Source of the DNA: Cepaea nemoralis | Taxonomy: Eukaryota; Mollusca; Gastropoda; Stylommatophora; Helicidae | Direction of reading: 5' to 3' | DNA length: 64,000 nucleotides | NCBI GenBank assembly: GCA_014155875.1 | Contig: JACEFZ010011366.1 | Span: 124,001-188,000 of the forward strand | Notes under the pieces: generated by a model | The model's database searches: none | Seen by the model: only the letters and a program-made list of their open reading frames with translations | Told to the model about the DNA's origin: nothing | Shown: piece by piece, positions 35,335 to 45,164 of the stretch | Layout: every line of letters begins with the position of its first letter | Position numbering within the stretch: position 1 is the stretch's first letter | Translations under genes and position numbers: made by a program

Positions 35335-37176
35335 TTGTGTTTTCAACTTTCAAGTTGTGGGGGTTAACACAAGTAATCTTACAAAAATTGGCTGTCTAAT
35401 TTTGTCAAAGACTTCGTGAGTTCGCTACTTCTCTTCTGGGGATAGGACAAGATCTCTCCTTTCCTTGTCACACTGTTGTATTAATTCACTTGGCTAATTG
35501 AGTAGCTCATCACACTAGTACAGTTGGCTATAAACTGTTATTATATTTCTGAGAATCGTGTGGTCCGGAACCATGCCATAAGGCCTGTCCTCAGATTGTC
35601 CAAAATTAACAATCCCAACGACTTGTCTCTGTTACGAGCGCAAAACATGGACACTAAATGTTCATGCTCCCATATAATAATTGCCCCAACTATTATACAT
35701 GCTATCTGTGCTACTCTTCACCGTTTTTCGCTTCCGCTAGTGAAGAAATATTTAAGTGTTACACTAAGGCTTTAGAGATATTGTGTCCCCTGTTGGAGTG
35801 GTGATGGTTCTTTGAAAGTAATGATGTATGCAAGTTTATGTGTTTGTTTTCCTGGTTGGTTGTGTGTTTTCTATTAAACTAAAGTGTATTTAACTCACTA
35901 ACATGTGTATGCGTTACTAATTTATGTGTATGTTTTCTTTCGAGCGCCGTAAAGCGGTTTATTGTAGGCACAAATGAGTGTGTTATGCTAATTTATGTCT
36001 ACACTCCCGTTTTAAGATGCTCAAAATATGTTCCCTATGTTTCTCACTAAAGTATGGCTACTACACACTTATAAAAATTGACAACACATTGGTTACACAG
36101 ATTGACGCAGACAAGTCACAACAAGTCGGGTTGTGCGGTGAAAAAAATTACCGCAATATGTCTCTCGCTCTCCTAATTTAATTCATTCTCTCTCTATCAT
36201 TCACACATCTTTCGTTCTCCTTTCATTCAAAAAGTGGTTTTAAAATATTGGGTCGTCATTAGAATATGGTTCAAGAAATAATGCATGGATGAACCAAAAA
36301 TATATACATTAAATGGTTGGCTGAATTTAAATGGGTATTCAAGCCACATGACTGTGCTGTCTTTGTGCACTCGTCATTTATATACAGAAATATACATGAT
36401 TGAAAAGGATTGCTTGGTACCAATCCTATAGTAATGACTACTGTAACTAAACTATTATAAGTTGGTGCACTGTTCTAAATTTATCTAAGGGAAATAATCT
36501 AACTAATTAATTTCGATTTAGGAAAAATGGGTTAATTACCTTAAATGGTTTTAATGTCTAAAATGATATAAATATTAAATGATCGGGTTAATTTGTAAGT
36601 GATGTTTTAACTAACTAAATATATAATTAAATATGTTTAAATGGTGGTAAACTAAAGTATTATGATGTAGGTGTTAAATTAAATGAGTTCTTAACTAAAT
36701 ATAGGTAGATTATGACTCCTGAAATGTCCTAAATAAAGTTATATGGTAAATCTACATACATAATTCTAATAATTACACAAAATATGAAGTTATACGCGAC
36801 TGTTTATAAAAACAAGTTATATACATATCACATATAATTTCTAACTAATTAAACTAAATAATTACATCCAGGTGTAATGTTGGAGCCGTGTCCTCTGTAG
36901 AATGTCCTCGAAAACAGAGTTCAACTAGACAAAGTCTGATTTACGCTCTCCTCCTGGGTAATGTTCATACAAATGGTATGCTACTGGTTAGGTGTAGGTT
37001 CAAGTCTGACTTTCAGATCCACTCAAGAGTTGTATAAGTGGTAGTGGTGTAGACAATTCACAAATGCGTCTGTTCATTGCACTAATGCCGACACAGTTTA
37101 TATTATACAGATGTAAGCGACTGGCGATGGTAACGCACTTTAGTGTTCACAATCACCACATAGGGCACTAAGGTAA
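35335..37176. other. Non-coding 3' internal region of the LTR element
   Basis: About 1.8 kb, AT-rich, with no env-like or other convincing ORF between RNase H and the polypurine tract. Short repeats of AACTAACTAAAT type occur at 36500-36860. Confidence 0.6.
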
Positions 37177-38290
37177 TTACAGTGTCAATGTCTTAGGTGA
37201 TGTAAGGTCGCTCTCTTCTCGTATTTCAGGTATTTCAATGTCAGAAGGTCTACTCAATGTGTCAGCCAGAGAGTTCAAACTCCCCTTCAAATGTTTAATG
37301 GTGAAGGCATAATTCTGCAAAATTAAGGACCACCTGTAGATCCTATTGTTGCGATGAACCCAAGTTTGCATGACAGTAAGCGGCGAATTATCGGTTTCGA
37401 TAACAAACTCTGTACCCGCCAGGAACCGATGCAGTTTCCTGACACAATAAATCACGCTTAAAGCTTCCAATTCAGAGGCTGAGTATCTTCCCTCAGCAGA
37501 GCTGATCTTACGACTCACGTACATTATTGGGTGGAACTTGCCTTCAGTAAAATTGACCTAAGACCCCAGAAATGGAAATGGAACTTGCGTCTGTACGGAG
37601 GAAATACGTAAGGATTGACATTAGGCAAACGCAATATAGGTGGAACGCTAAATAAATGTTTCAATTTTGATAAGGCATCGATTAACTTTGCATCCTGAAC
37701 ATCAAGTTTTACAGATGCTTTTAACACATTAGAAAAAACGCTGGTGATTTCAGCCAAATTGGGTATAAATTTGCTGTAATAATTGACCAGACCAAGTAAA
37801 GCTACGGACCTGTTTTTTGTTCGTAGGCATAGTTAGATTGAGAATCTTGGTCACAATTTTCTCATCAGTTCTGAGTTGGCCTCTGGTGATTGTATGACCT
37901 AGGAAATCAATTTCTTCCATTCCCAACTCCACTTTGGTGGGTTTCACTGTAAGACCAAATAATCGCAATCTATCGAAGACATGTCGCAGTTTCAGTAAGT
38001 GTGTGGTCCAGTCTGCTGTATGGATGCAAATGTCATCAATATAAGTAGATGTCTGGGTCACTCTGTGCAACAGATCCCTAGTAAGTCGGACAAAAGTGGC
38101 TGGTGCATTACGAAGACCGAAAGGAAGAAAGCGCCACTCGTACAGACCCAAAGGTGTTGAGAATGCTGTCAAGGGAATAGACAATGATTGCATCGGGACT
38201 TACCAGTAACCTTTCGTAAGATCAAGTTTCGAGAAGATACGGGATGTAGACATATCAAGAATAAGGTCGTCACAATATGGAATAGGCTCT
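37177..38290 (-). pseudogene. Reverse transcriptase and RNase H of the LTR element
   Basis: RT: about 38290-38194 reads FSKLDLTKGYW, then a stop in place of the usual Gln. 37750-38193 continues FLPFGLRNAPATF, TSTYIDDICIHT (Y-x-D-D catalytic box) and IDFLGHTITRGQLRTDEKI. 37524-37757 carries the degraded connection. RNase H (37177-37524) has SRKISSAEGRYSASELEAL (catalytic Glu), VIETDNSPLTVM (Asp) and HLKGSLNSLADTLSRPS. The motifs are those of Ty3/gypsy pol. A stop and shifts break the frame. Confidence 0.93.
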
Positions 38291-39079
38291 GCATCGACTT
38301 TGGTTACGTTGTTTAGCCGGCGATAATCGACGCAGAGGCGAATCGTTGAGTCCAATTTTTCTGACAAGGACGATAGGAAAAGAATATTCTGACTGTGATT
38401 TCTGTATTATTCCACTCGACTCAAGATTTAACAATTCCTTGTCGAGATTTTCCCTGTAACTCAATGGGATGGAATAAGGTCGACATTTGATGGGTGTATT
38501 ATCAGTCAGAATAATAGAGTGTTCTATTCTGTCTGTCTTACCTGGGATGACGGAAAAAATGTCCTTGTACTCAGTTACTAATTCTATCAGTTGTCGTCGT
38601 TGCTCGTCTGTAAGTTTCGGTTCTATACGTATGCTATCGATTGTCCCTGTCGTGTCAACTGTCGGGACTGGTAATTCTATTCCGTCGTCATCCGTCTGAT
38701 TCAGTACTGTTGTCGTACTAGCTGTGTGTACTGTTTCCTGGCTAGGTGTTTTTGCGATGTCGTCGTCATTCGTCGCCCTACCTAGTGTAGTTGGGTTGTG
38801 TACGTCTGTCGTCCGGTTGATTGGTGTAGGTGCAATGTGTTCGTCTGTCATCAGTTCTTGTCGTGAGAAATAGGGTTTCAGCATGTTGATATGAAATATC
38901 TTTAATTTTCTTTTTATCGATATTTCATAATCGACATCTGATATCTTTCGTTCAACTTTGAATGGCCCTTGCCATGATGTTAGTAACAAATTACGTTTAT
39001 CTGGTAGTAAAAGTAGCACCTTTTGATTGGGTTCAACGTGTAGGGTTTTGGCACCCTTGTTTGCATAGTCGCGGTACAT
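38270..39079 (-). CDS. Integrase C-terminus fused in frame to RT N-terminus
   Basis: One 269-codon frame starts with NQKVLLLLPDKRNLLLTSWQ followed by GPFKVERKISDVDYEI and HINMLKPYF, the GPY/F-type tail of gypsy integrases. After a Thr/Asp-rich linker of about 70 residues it reads LVTEYKDIFSVIPGKTDR, CRPYSIPLSYRENLDKEL and ESSGIIQKSQSEYSFPIVLV, the N-terminus of a gypsy RT. Because both lie in one uninterrupted frame, the integrase-then-RT order is not an assembly join. The frame ends near 38270 by a shift before the DDLILDMSTSRIFSKLDL segment. Confidence 0.93.
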   Translation of the reverse strand: MYRDYANKGAKTLHVEPNQKVLLLLPDKRNLLLTSWQGPFKVERKISDVDYEISIKRKLKIFHINMLKPYFSRQELMTDEHIAPTPINRTTDVHNPTTLGRATNDDDIAKTPSQETVHTASTTTVLNQTDDDGIELPVPTVDTTGTIDSIRIEPKLTDEQRRQLIELVTEYKDIFSVIPGKTDRIEHSIILTDNTPIKCRPYSIPLSYRENLDKELLNLESSGIIQKSQSEYSFPIVLVRKIGLNDSPLRRLSPAKQRNQSRCRAYSIL

Positions 39080-39085
39080 CTGGCC

Positions 39086-39451
39086 TTAGCTCTCCAAAGA
39101 TGATTTGGCTATAACACACGCCTTCATAATTTTATCGCGTGTCTCTGTTACCATCTCATAAGGTGTTAATGCTGTTGGATTCTCTGCTGAGCTAGTGATT
39201 AGCTGATGGTAGATTGTTAGGGGTCCACGAGGGTTCGCCCCATAAACTAACTCGAAAGGTGAGAAACCCGTACTTGAGTGCGGAATTTCTCGATGGGCAA
39301 ATAGCACTGCTGGTAATAGAGTGTCCCAATCAGATGGGTTCTCTGCTGTTACTTTCGCCAGCATGTGCTTTAAATCCCCATTAATTTTTTCTATAATCCA
39401 ATTACTTGCAGGGTGATACGGACTACAAAAATGCTGTTCTATTCCTAGCAA
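39086..39451 (-). pseudogene. Integrase catalytic core, second half
   Basis: Begins LGIEQHFCSPYHPASNWIIE: HP-x-S-N-x-x-x-E carries the third catalytic residue (Glu) of the D,D-35-E triad. WDTLLPAVLFAHREIPHSST and GFSPFELVYGANPRGPL are classic gypsy integrase words. It is separated from the first half by a stop/shift at 39451-39464. Confidence 0.93.
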
Positions 39452-39463
39452 TTTTGTTAGGGC

Positions 39464-41458
39464 TTACATAGCAACCGAAATAAACTGGGTTCCTCGGTCG
39501 CTTAAGATGGTTCGAGGAAAGCCAAATCTACAAAATAGATGTAAAAACACGTTTGCCACATCTTTGGAGGTAATGTATTTGAGTGGCACCGCTTCGATCC
39601 ACCTTGTACAAAGATCTACGAGGGTTAGTATAAACCGGTTTCCTTTGTTCGACACCTGATTCAGGGGTCCAACAATATCTACCGCTACACTTTCGAATGG
39701 TCTAGAAGCCAGAATGGAACGCTGGACCTCGGCCGTTACATGCTTTCCCTTTCTTACTAAATGTTGACAAGTATCACATGACCGACAGAAAAATTTAATG
39801 TCATTACAAAACTTAGGCCAATAGAAGTGTGCCAAAATTCTGGCTCTCGTTTTGTCGTAGGCCAAATGTCCAGCAAACGGTGACTCATGTGCAATCTTTA
39901 GCACATCTTGTTGGTGTTTTACAGGTAACACCGTTTGCTGAATTTCATGGTTATTTGTTGTATAATAACGCATGCGAATTCCGTTATGTGCTTTAAAATA
40001 CCAGGATGCATTCTTAGTAACTTTCGCTCGCTCACCTAACAATTTAAAATAAGGTGCGATAGTTTGATCGTTGCGTTGTGCCTCGATGAATTCTTGCCGA
40101 GTAGCACTGTTACTAGCACCGGTGGGTGTTAACAACTGTAACATTTCGTTTTGTAGGTCAGTGTAATATGTTTGAGTATCTGACCTCGTTACAGCATTAG
40201 CCGTGTTTGTTTGTTTCCAGGCTAATATTTCTTCATCAGTACATTGTTTTAAAGATGGCAAGCAACCCAAAATCAAATCAGTACAGGGATTTTGCAGGAT
40301 AGCGCATGTAAATGTGCCAGAAAGGAACGGGGTGTTTATGAGTACTTTTGCCAGCGGGTATTTCTCAATGTTTCCAGAGAAAGTGCGGCATTTGACAAAC
40401 TCACCTGTATAATCTTCTGGCTTAACTAGGTCTCTTTTGACCCCAAGTAGCGTGCTGCCGCTATCAAGTAAACATTGGCATGGTTGTTCGTTGACCAGTG
40501 CATCGTGGAACTTTAAATTACCTCTGGAGGCTAAAGCTGCATTGGCATCTTCGTTGGAACATGGTACAAAATGCCCACATTTCAGTTTCCCATCCGAATG
40601 AAACTGGTGACATGTGTCACACTTATTAAAGTCTAATATATCAGTAACTGCACTCACACTCTCACACTCATTGCATGGTAATACATTTTCAAGTTCAGAG
40701 TCAATTTCACTCTCATCGTCAGATGATGTATCGATGAGCAAAGCGTTGTTTGCCTTCATTCTTTGCCTGCCCAAACATTTCGAGCTATAGTGGCCATAAC
40801 TTGAACAAAAGAAGCATTTAACAGCACGTTTGTAAGAGTTTCGTTTGTTTTCCTGCTTCTTCATCATCATTTCTAGATGAGCAGGATATGATGGACTCTT
40901 ATCACACATAGAAAACTTCGGATGAAACAATTTGCAGTATACACACTGTGGTGGCTTCTGATACGGTTTATCTTTCTTCTGATACTCTTTTTGCTGGTAA
41001 GACCTGCTTGGTATGTTTTTGACAAAGGCAGTAATCTCAGTATCATGTATAGATGTTTTAAATATGTCCCCATTTGAGGAAAAATATGCAGAACCACGTT
41101 TCTCGAGTTGTTCGATAGATTCAATGTCTGCTTGTTGAAGGAACTTAGCAAAGGGAGTAGGCACGGTGGATATGACTTTATCCATCACCATTAAGTCCTG
41201 TAATTTATCAAAACTCTTCCCTGCTTTTGCCGCCTTAAGCCATTTATTGAATATACTCTGGACGTTTGAAACATAATCTAAAAACGGTTCAGTTGGCTTA
41301 GGCTTTATCTGTGAGTACTGGATCTGATATCCAGGAGCATCGAGTAGAAAATGCTGCATAATCCTATCATGGATGTACTGATAATTACTTCTTAGTTCTG
41401 TTGGTATTGATTCTATGACCTTTAATGGCTCCCCACTAAGATTTCTCATGTAGATCAT
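39464..41458 (-). CDS. Gag (C-terminal), zinc knuckles, protease and integrase N-terminal half
   Basis: 664 codons. Residues 1-130 are capsid-like. Cys motifs follow at 172-185 (CVYC-x-LFHPKFSMC) and 215-228 (CFFCSSYGHYSSKC, CCHC knuckle). Protease: CQCLLDSGSTLLGV at 328-340 and DLILGCLP near 394-401 (DSG active site). Integrase zinc module: H524, H531, C561 and C564 (HESPFAGHLAYDKTRA; CRSCDTCQ). Catalytic Asp 594 (VAVDIVGPL) and Asp 654 (ILSDRGTQF). No RT lies between protease and integrase, unlike standard Ty3/gypsy. The frame extends upstream of the first Met into the earlier Gag. Confidence 0.93.
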   Translation of the reverse strand: MIYMRNLSGEPLKVIESIPTELRSNYQYIHDRIMQHFLLDAPGYQIQYSQIKPKPTEPFLDYVSNVQSIFNKWLKAAKAGKSFDKLQDLMVMDKVISTVPTPFAKFLQQADIESIEQLEKRGSAYFSSNGDIFKTSIHDTEITAFVKNIPSRSYQQKEYQKKDKPYQKPPQCVYCKLFHPKFSMCDKSPSYPAHLEMMMKKQENKRNSYKRAVKCFFCSSYGHYSSKCLGRQRMKANNALLIDTSSDDESEIDSELENVLPCNECESVSAVTDILDFNKCDTCHQFHSDGKLKCGHFVPCSNEDANAALASRGNLKFHDALVNEQPCQCLLDSGSTLLGVKRDLVKPEDYTGEFVKCRTFSGNIEKYPLAKVLINTPFLSGTFTCAILQNPCTDLILGCLPSLKQCTDEEILAWKQTNTANAVTRSDTQTYYTDLQNEMLQLLTPTGASNSATRQEFIEAQRNDQTIAPYFKLLGERAKVTKNASWYFKAHNGIRMRYYTTNNHEIQQTVLPVKHQQDVLKIAHESPFAGHLAYDKTRARILAHFYWPKFCNDIKFFCRSCDTCQHLVRKGKHVTAEVQRSILASRPFESVAVDIVGPLNQVSNKGNRFILTLVDLCTRWIEAVPLKYITSKDVANVFLHLFCRFGFPRTILSDRGTQFISVAM

Positions 41459-41900
41459 TGCCCAATCTTCTAATGGTATTTTCTGAGTCTTAAGCTGGAA
41501 TTCTACGTTCTAAGTCCAGGCTGATATTGAATCGCCTTGGCAAAAGGGCTTGATGACCCCTTTATATTTAGTAGAATTTATTTTGTTCTTCCTGACTTTT
41601 CAGTTTGGTAGAGGCTATCTGGATGTTAGAGTCAATCTCCATCTCTTTCATCTTTAACTTCGTTTGTGACTCTACCTCTATCTGCTTATGCTTGGTGGCA
41701 TCGTCCATCTGTATCTGTTTCTGTTTTGTGGCTTCCTACAACTCCTTCATCTCTTTCTGATGTTGTCTCTCCAATGCTCTTTGGTCTCTTTCTAGCGCAG
41801 CTTTTCTTTCTGTTTCTTCTTTGTATCTTTCGTTTGCCCATTTCTCTAGTTTTTCTCCCGTATATTCTAGTGCTTTACCAGCCTGGATGAAGCCACCTAA
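41459..41900 (-). pseudogene. Gag N-terminal coiled-coil region, with stops
   Basis: The minus frame reads ALEYTGEKLEKWANERYKEE, then a long Glu/Lys/Gln-rich heptad stretch (QRALERQHQKEMKEL, stop, EATKQKQIQMDDATKHKQIE). Later GDSISAWT, stop, VEFQLKTQKIPLEDW joins the 664-codon frame. Coiled-coil then F-x-G-D-x-I-x-x-W is usual for gypsy Gag. At least two stops. Confidence 0.8.
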
Positions 41901-42832
41901 TGATGACAGTATAAGGTTCTATGTTATCTGACAATTGATAGCAATATATTTTCCAAATGCACTTTCACAGTTATTATGCGTTAATTATTTACAAATTTTG
42001 CTGAAAAAGAGGATGCGTAGTTAAGGATGCATATCAAAATTAGTGGAAAATATACTCATCTAATCTTGGAGAAAAGTACGGCCCTCGGGATGTTCCGCCG
42101 CTGTCTTTCGTACACACACCTAATCGACTTACTTTTATAACTGATGTCTCTGTTTAATAGAGCATTAAGATTTTAGCAACATGTATGTAATGTGCAATAC
42201 ATGGTTGTTAATTGAAATATTAGAGTTTCAAAGGATGGTAAACTTCAAATGTGTTATAAATGATAATGATTAATGTAGATGATATGGATGTATGATAGTC
42301 TAAATGAACGTCAATGAATGTCAATGTCGTCTTGTCTTCACTTTCTATCGTCTCTGACTGAGCTGCGCTGTATGACTTTAGCTTAACCTCTAATCTCCTA
42401 CTGATGTGCACAAAGAATTTGCTTTTGCACAAGTACAAACGTGAATGTGATAAATGTTGACATTATGATAGTATCAAACAAAATGGTTTACAACTGATGG
42501 TTCACTTTACAATTCGTACACAATCACAGTTTATATTTTATACATTTTCATTCAATATCCATAATATTCTAGCAGGATTTCCGAAAATGGTAAATTATAT
42601 GGTACTTTTCAAGATAGTATCATAATGATACTTGCAATCAAATGGTAAGTTCAATTAACTGGCAACACTTTCGCGGTGGTTCAAGCCCCACGAGAAATGA
42701 TACACGACAAATGGTATTCTAAATGGTGTCCTGATATCGTAATATCTTAAATGGTGTCCTAATATATTTAATGGTAGTGAGCGGTGGTTCAAGGAGGTTC
42801 TGACACCAAATGGTGTCCTGCCTGTCAGCAAC
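41901..42832 (-). other. Leader of the LTR element with a primer-binding-site candidate
   Basis: No ORF. At 42798-42808 the minus strand reads TGGTGTCAGAA, complementary to a tRNA 3' end TTCTGACACCA (tRNA-Leu-like). It lies 24 nt inside the LTR edge, farther than usual. The words AAATGGTGTCCT and GCGGTGGTTCAA are repeated two to three times in 42665-42830. Confidence 0.55.
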
Positions 42833-42962
42833 TCACTTGCGGCAGGCATACAAGGACTCCCTTCTTTTGCATTACACGAAAGTGACAACTCGTATGATTT
42901 GCAAAAGGGTACATTTTTATTCGGAGCTGATCACACAATAGCTCCACGAGTGGAATACCACA

Positions 42963-44406
42963 GATATTCTCATTGCGACAGATGCAAGAAAAATGCCGGG
43001 AACAAAATCAGCCACTGTTTATTGTCTTCATCGACCTCACAAAGGCATTCGATTTGGTCAGTCGTGAGGGTCTGTTCAAAGCACTAAAGAAGATTGGCTG
43101 TCCACCAACTCTTCTGTCCATTGTGGAATCGTTCCACACAGGCATGAAGGGTATAATCAAGTTTGATGGCTCAACTTCAGAAGAGTTTGAAATCAAGAGT
43201 GGAGTTAAGCAAGGTTGTGTACTATCCCCCACCCTCTTTGGGATATACTTTTCACTTCTACTGAAATATGCCTTTCGTGATCAGGATGACGGTATATACA
43301 TTCACTCACGCTCAGATGGTGGCCTCTATAATGCTCAGAGATTGAAGGCCAAGACCAAAATTAGCAGGGTACTAATCAGAGAGTTGCTTTTTGCGGATGA
43401 TGCTGCGATTACGACCCACTCTGAGGAAGAATTACAACATCTACTATCTGCATTCTCCAATGCTTGTTCTGAATTTGGTTTAACAATTAACAAAAAGAAG
43501 ACACAGATTATGTCACAAGGTGCACATGGTGTACCATCAATCTTTATTGACGACGCCGAACTAGAGATAGTAGACCATTTTACATATCTTGGATCAGAGG
43601 TAAATAGCACATTATCCCTCGATCAGGAAATCAACATCAGGATTGGCAAGGCAGCAACAACAATGAACATGTTAGCAAAAAGAGTCTGGGAGAACAGGAA
43701 GCTTACTGCCAAAACAAAAGTCCTCGTCTACCAAGCTTGTGTCCTTAGTACTCTTCTTTATGGCAGTGAAACCTGGACAACTTACTCACACCAAGAGAAC
43801 AATTTAAACAGCTTTCATATGCGGTGTCTGCGAAGAATACTTGGTATTAAGTGGCAAGACAAAATCACAAATACTGAAGTATTGGAAAGATCAGGTTGTG
43901 TGACGGTGTATTCCATGCTCAGTCTTCGTAGACTTAGATGGATAGGACACGTTAGGAGGATGGATGATGGTAGAATACCAAAGGACATCTTTTTTGGTGA
44001 ATTACAGACGGGTAGGAGATCTCAGGGTCGGCCTCTACTACGATACAAAGATGTGTGTAAGCGGGACATGATTGATACAGGCATTGATAATGCACAATGG
44101 GAGCACGTCGCCGCTGAACGTGTTGCATGGAGGGCAACTATCAGAAATGGAATAAAGACAAAGGAGAAAATGATTGCAGATAAAGCACACACAGAGCGTG
44201 AGAAACGTAAGATGGTGCAAAATGGTGGAAATGACCATGTTTTCACATGCACCTACTGTGGGCAAACATTTGCAGCAAGAATTGGCCTTACGAGCCACAC
44301 TCGCCACCGCCATGGATCGTAGTTATTGCCATATGACAGTTATTAAGCCTTTTTGAAGCACAATGTACCAAACTATCGTCTGTCAAGACGGAAAGGTGCC
44401 AATGTA
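42963..44406 (+). mobile_element. C2H2-tailed LINE nested in the 5' LTR
   Basis: Flanked by the 12-bp duplication TGGAATACCACA (42951-42962 and 44407-44418). 5'-truncated within RT at motif A. It ends with the 3' UTR GCCTTTTTGAAGCACAATGT and GGTGCCAATG. It is younger than the LTR element because it interrupts it. Confidence 0.96.
42973..44322 (+). CDS. RT (from motif A) with C-terminal C2H2 zinc finger, truncated LINE ORF
   Basis: 449 codons in one frame. FIVFIDLTKAFDLVSREGLF (motif A, 16-35), GVKQGCVLSPTLFGIYF (motif B), LLFADDAAITTH (motif C, Asp pair 142-143) and FTYLGSEVNSTLSLD (thumb). The C-terminal part has LRWIGHVRRM and a GRRSQGRPLLRYKDVCKRDM segment common in invertebrate LINEs. 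It ends with FTCTYCGQTFAARIGLTSHT, a C2H2 finger (C426, C429, H442, H447). The Met at 42973 is only the first in the truncated frame. The endonuclease and RT fingers are missing, so it is inactive alone. Confidence 0.93.
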   Translation: MRQMQEKCREQNQPLFIVFIDLTKAFDLVSREGLFKALKKIGCPPTLLSIVESFHTGMKGIIKFDGSTSEEFEIKSGVKQGCVLSPTLFGIYFSLLLKYAFRDQDDGIYIHSRSDGGLYNAQRLKAKTKISRVLIRELLFADDAAITTHSEEELQHLLSAFSNACSEFGLTINKKKTQIMSQGAHGVPSIFIDDAELEIVDHFTYLGSEVNSTLSLDQEINIRIGKAATTMNMLAKRVWENRKLTAKTKVLVYQACVLSTLLYGSETWTTYSHQENNLNSFHMRCLRRILGIKWQDKITNTEVLERSGCVTVYSMLSLRRLRWIGHVRRMDDGRIPKDIFFGELQTGRRSQGRPLLRYKDVCKRDMIDTGIDNAQWEHVAAERVAWRATIRNGIKTKEKMIADKAHTEREKRKMVQNGGNDHVFTCTYCGQTFAARIGLTSHTRHRHGS

Positions 44407-44888
44407 TGGAATACCACAACGGTATTAAACATCGTAGGATGTGATGAAGATAAAATGGAATGAGGAGATGACATTAATATACAACTACTGAAGCTAAGCT
44501 AAACTATATCACTATTATACTGTCCTGAATAACTACACGGTATCCCCCAGCGGATACACGTCTGCTCGATAAGCCGTCCAGTCCTGTCTGAGCCCCGCTG
44601 AGCGTGGCGTGGTCAGCCACGGCAATTTGCTCAGCGTGCGTCCCTAAGTTTACGGGCTGGGCACTGGGCTGTGCTGACCAGTAATTACTTGGTCCTCCCT
44701 CGTGAGGTGGGTTTCCCGTCTCTTGGGTAACCCCAGCTCACCTGTATGGGTTGCCCTCTTTGTTGACACAAGTGTGTCCTGTTATAGCTATTTATAGCGT
44801 TTGTGTCTCTTCTGTCAGGTCTCCGGTTTGGTTATGTTACTTGCTCTAAGCTCTCTTTAGCTTAGAGCTATCTCCTAAGTCTTTGACA

Positions 44889-45164
44889 GATACATAATCC
44901 TTTCATACTATCACACAGATATGACATCCTGACATCCTCACAGTACTTTAAAGAAACTTTATGAATCTCATTATTATTTCACTGTACAAATTGAACAGAT
45001 CGGTGTAACTACTGAAAGCACCAATTCTCTATTGGCTAACTATTCTACTTTGGTCCCGTACACAGCGTCCTTGTCTGTCTACACAACTTTAGATTTCTTG
45101 GTCCAGCTGTCCGGTCAGGGTTGCAGATTGACCGTCAATACTTGATTCACTGAGTCTTCCAGCC
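44889..45164. other. Intron sequence between the LTR element and the 83-bp array
   Basis: It begins with the 62-63-bp unit (GATACATAATCC...) and is otherwise unique. No exon seen. Confidence 0.6.

Larger units (their letters stand above)
34721..44888 (-). mobile_element. Complete Ty3/gypsy-type LTR retrotransposon with integrase-before-RT order (Gmr1-like)
   Basis: LTRs start TGTCA and end TGACA (34721-35315 and 42833-44888). A 5-bp target duplication GATAC (34716-34720 and 44889-44893) flanks it. On the minus strand the order is 5' LTR, primer site, Gag with two zinc knuckles, protease, integrase, GPY/F-like tail, RT, RNase H, polypurine tract, 3' LTR. The two LTRs differ by roughly 14 substitutions in 585 bp plus small indels, so it is fairly young, yet its frames are broken in several places. 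The 5' LTR is split by a LINE (42963-44406). Confidence 0.95.
42833..44888 (-). repeat. 5' LTR of the integrase-first element, split by a LINE
   Basis: LTR parts 42833-42962 and 44407-44888 together match the 3' LTR. The left part has a 24-bp insertion (ACTTGCGGCAGGCATACAAGG-type) after TGTCAGCAACTC. The LINE insertion removes a working promoter-to-gag layout. Confidence 0.93.

Noticed and set aside
35524..35775. Possible env-like ORF after RNase H of the LTR element
   Set aside because: Only 83 codons, no signal peptide, no transmembrane helix, and not supported by neighbouring frames.
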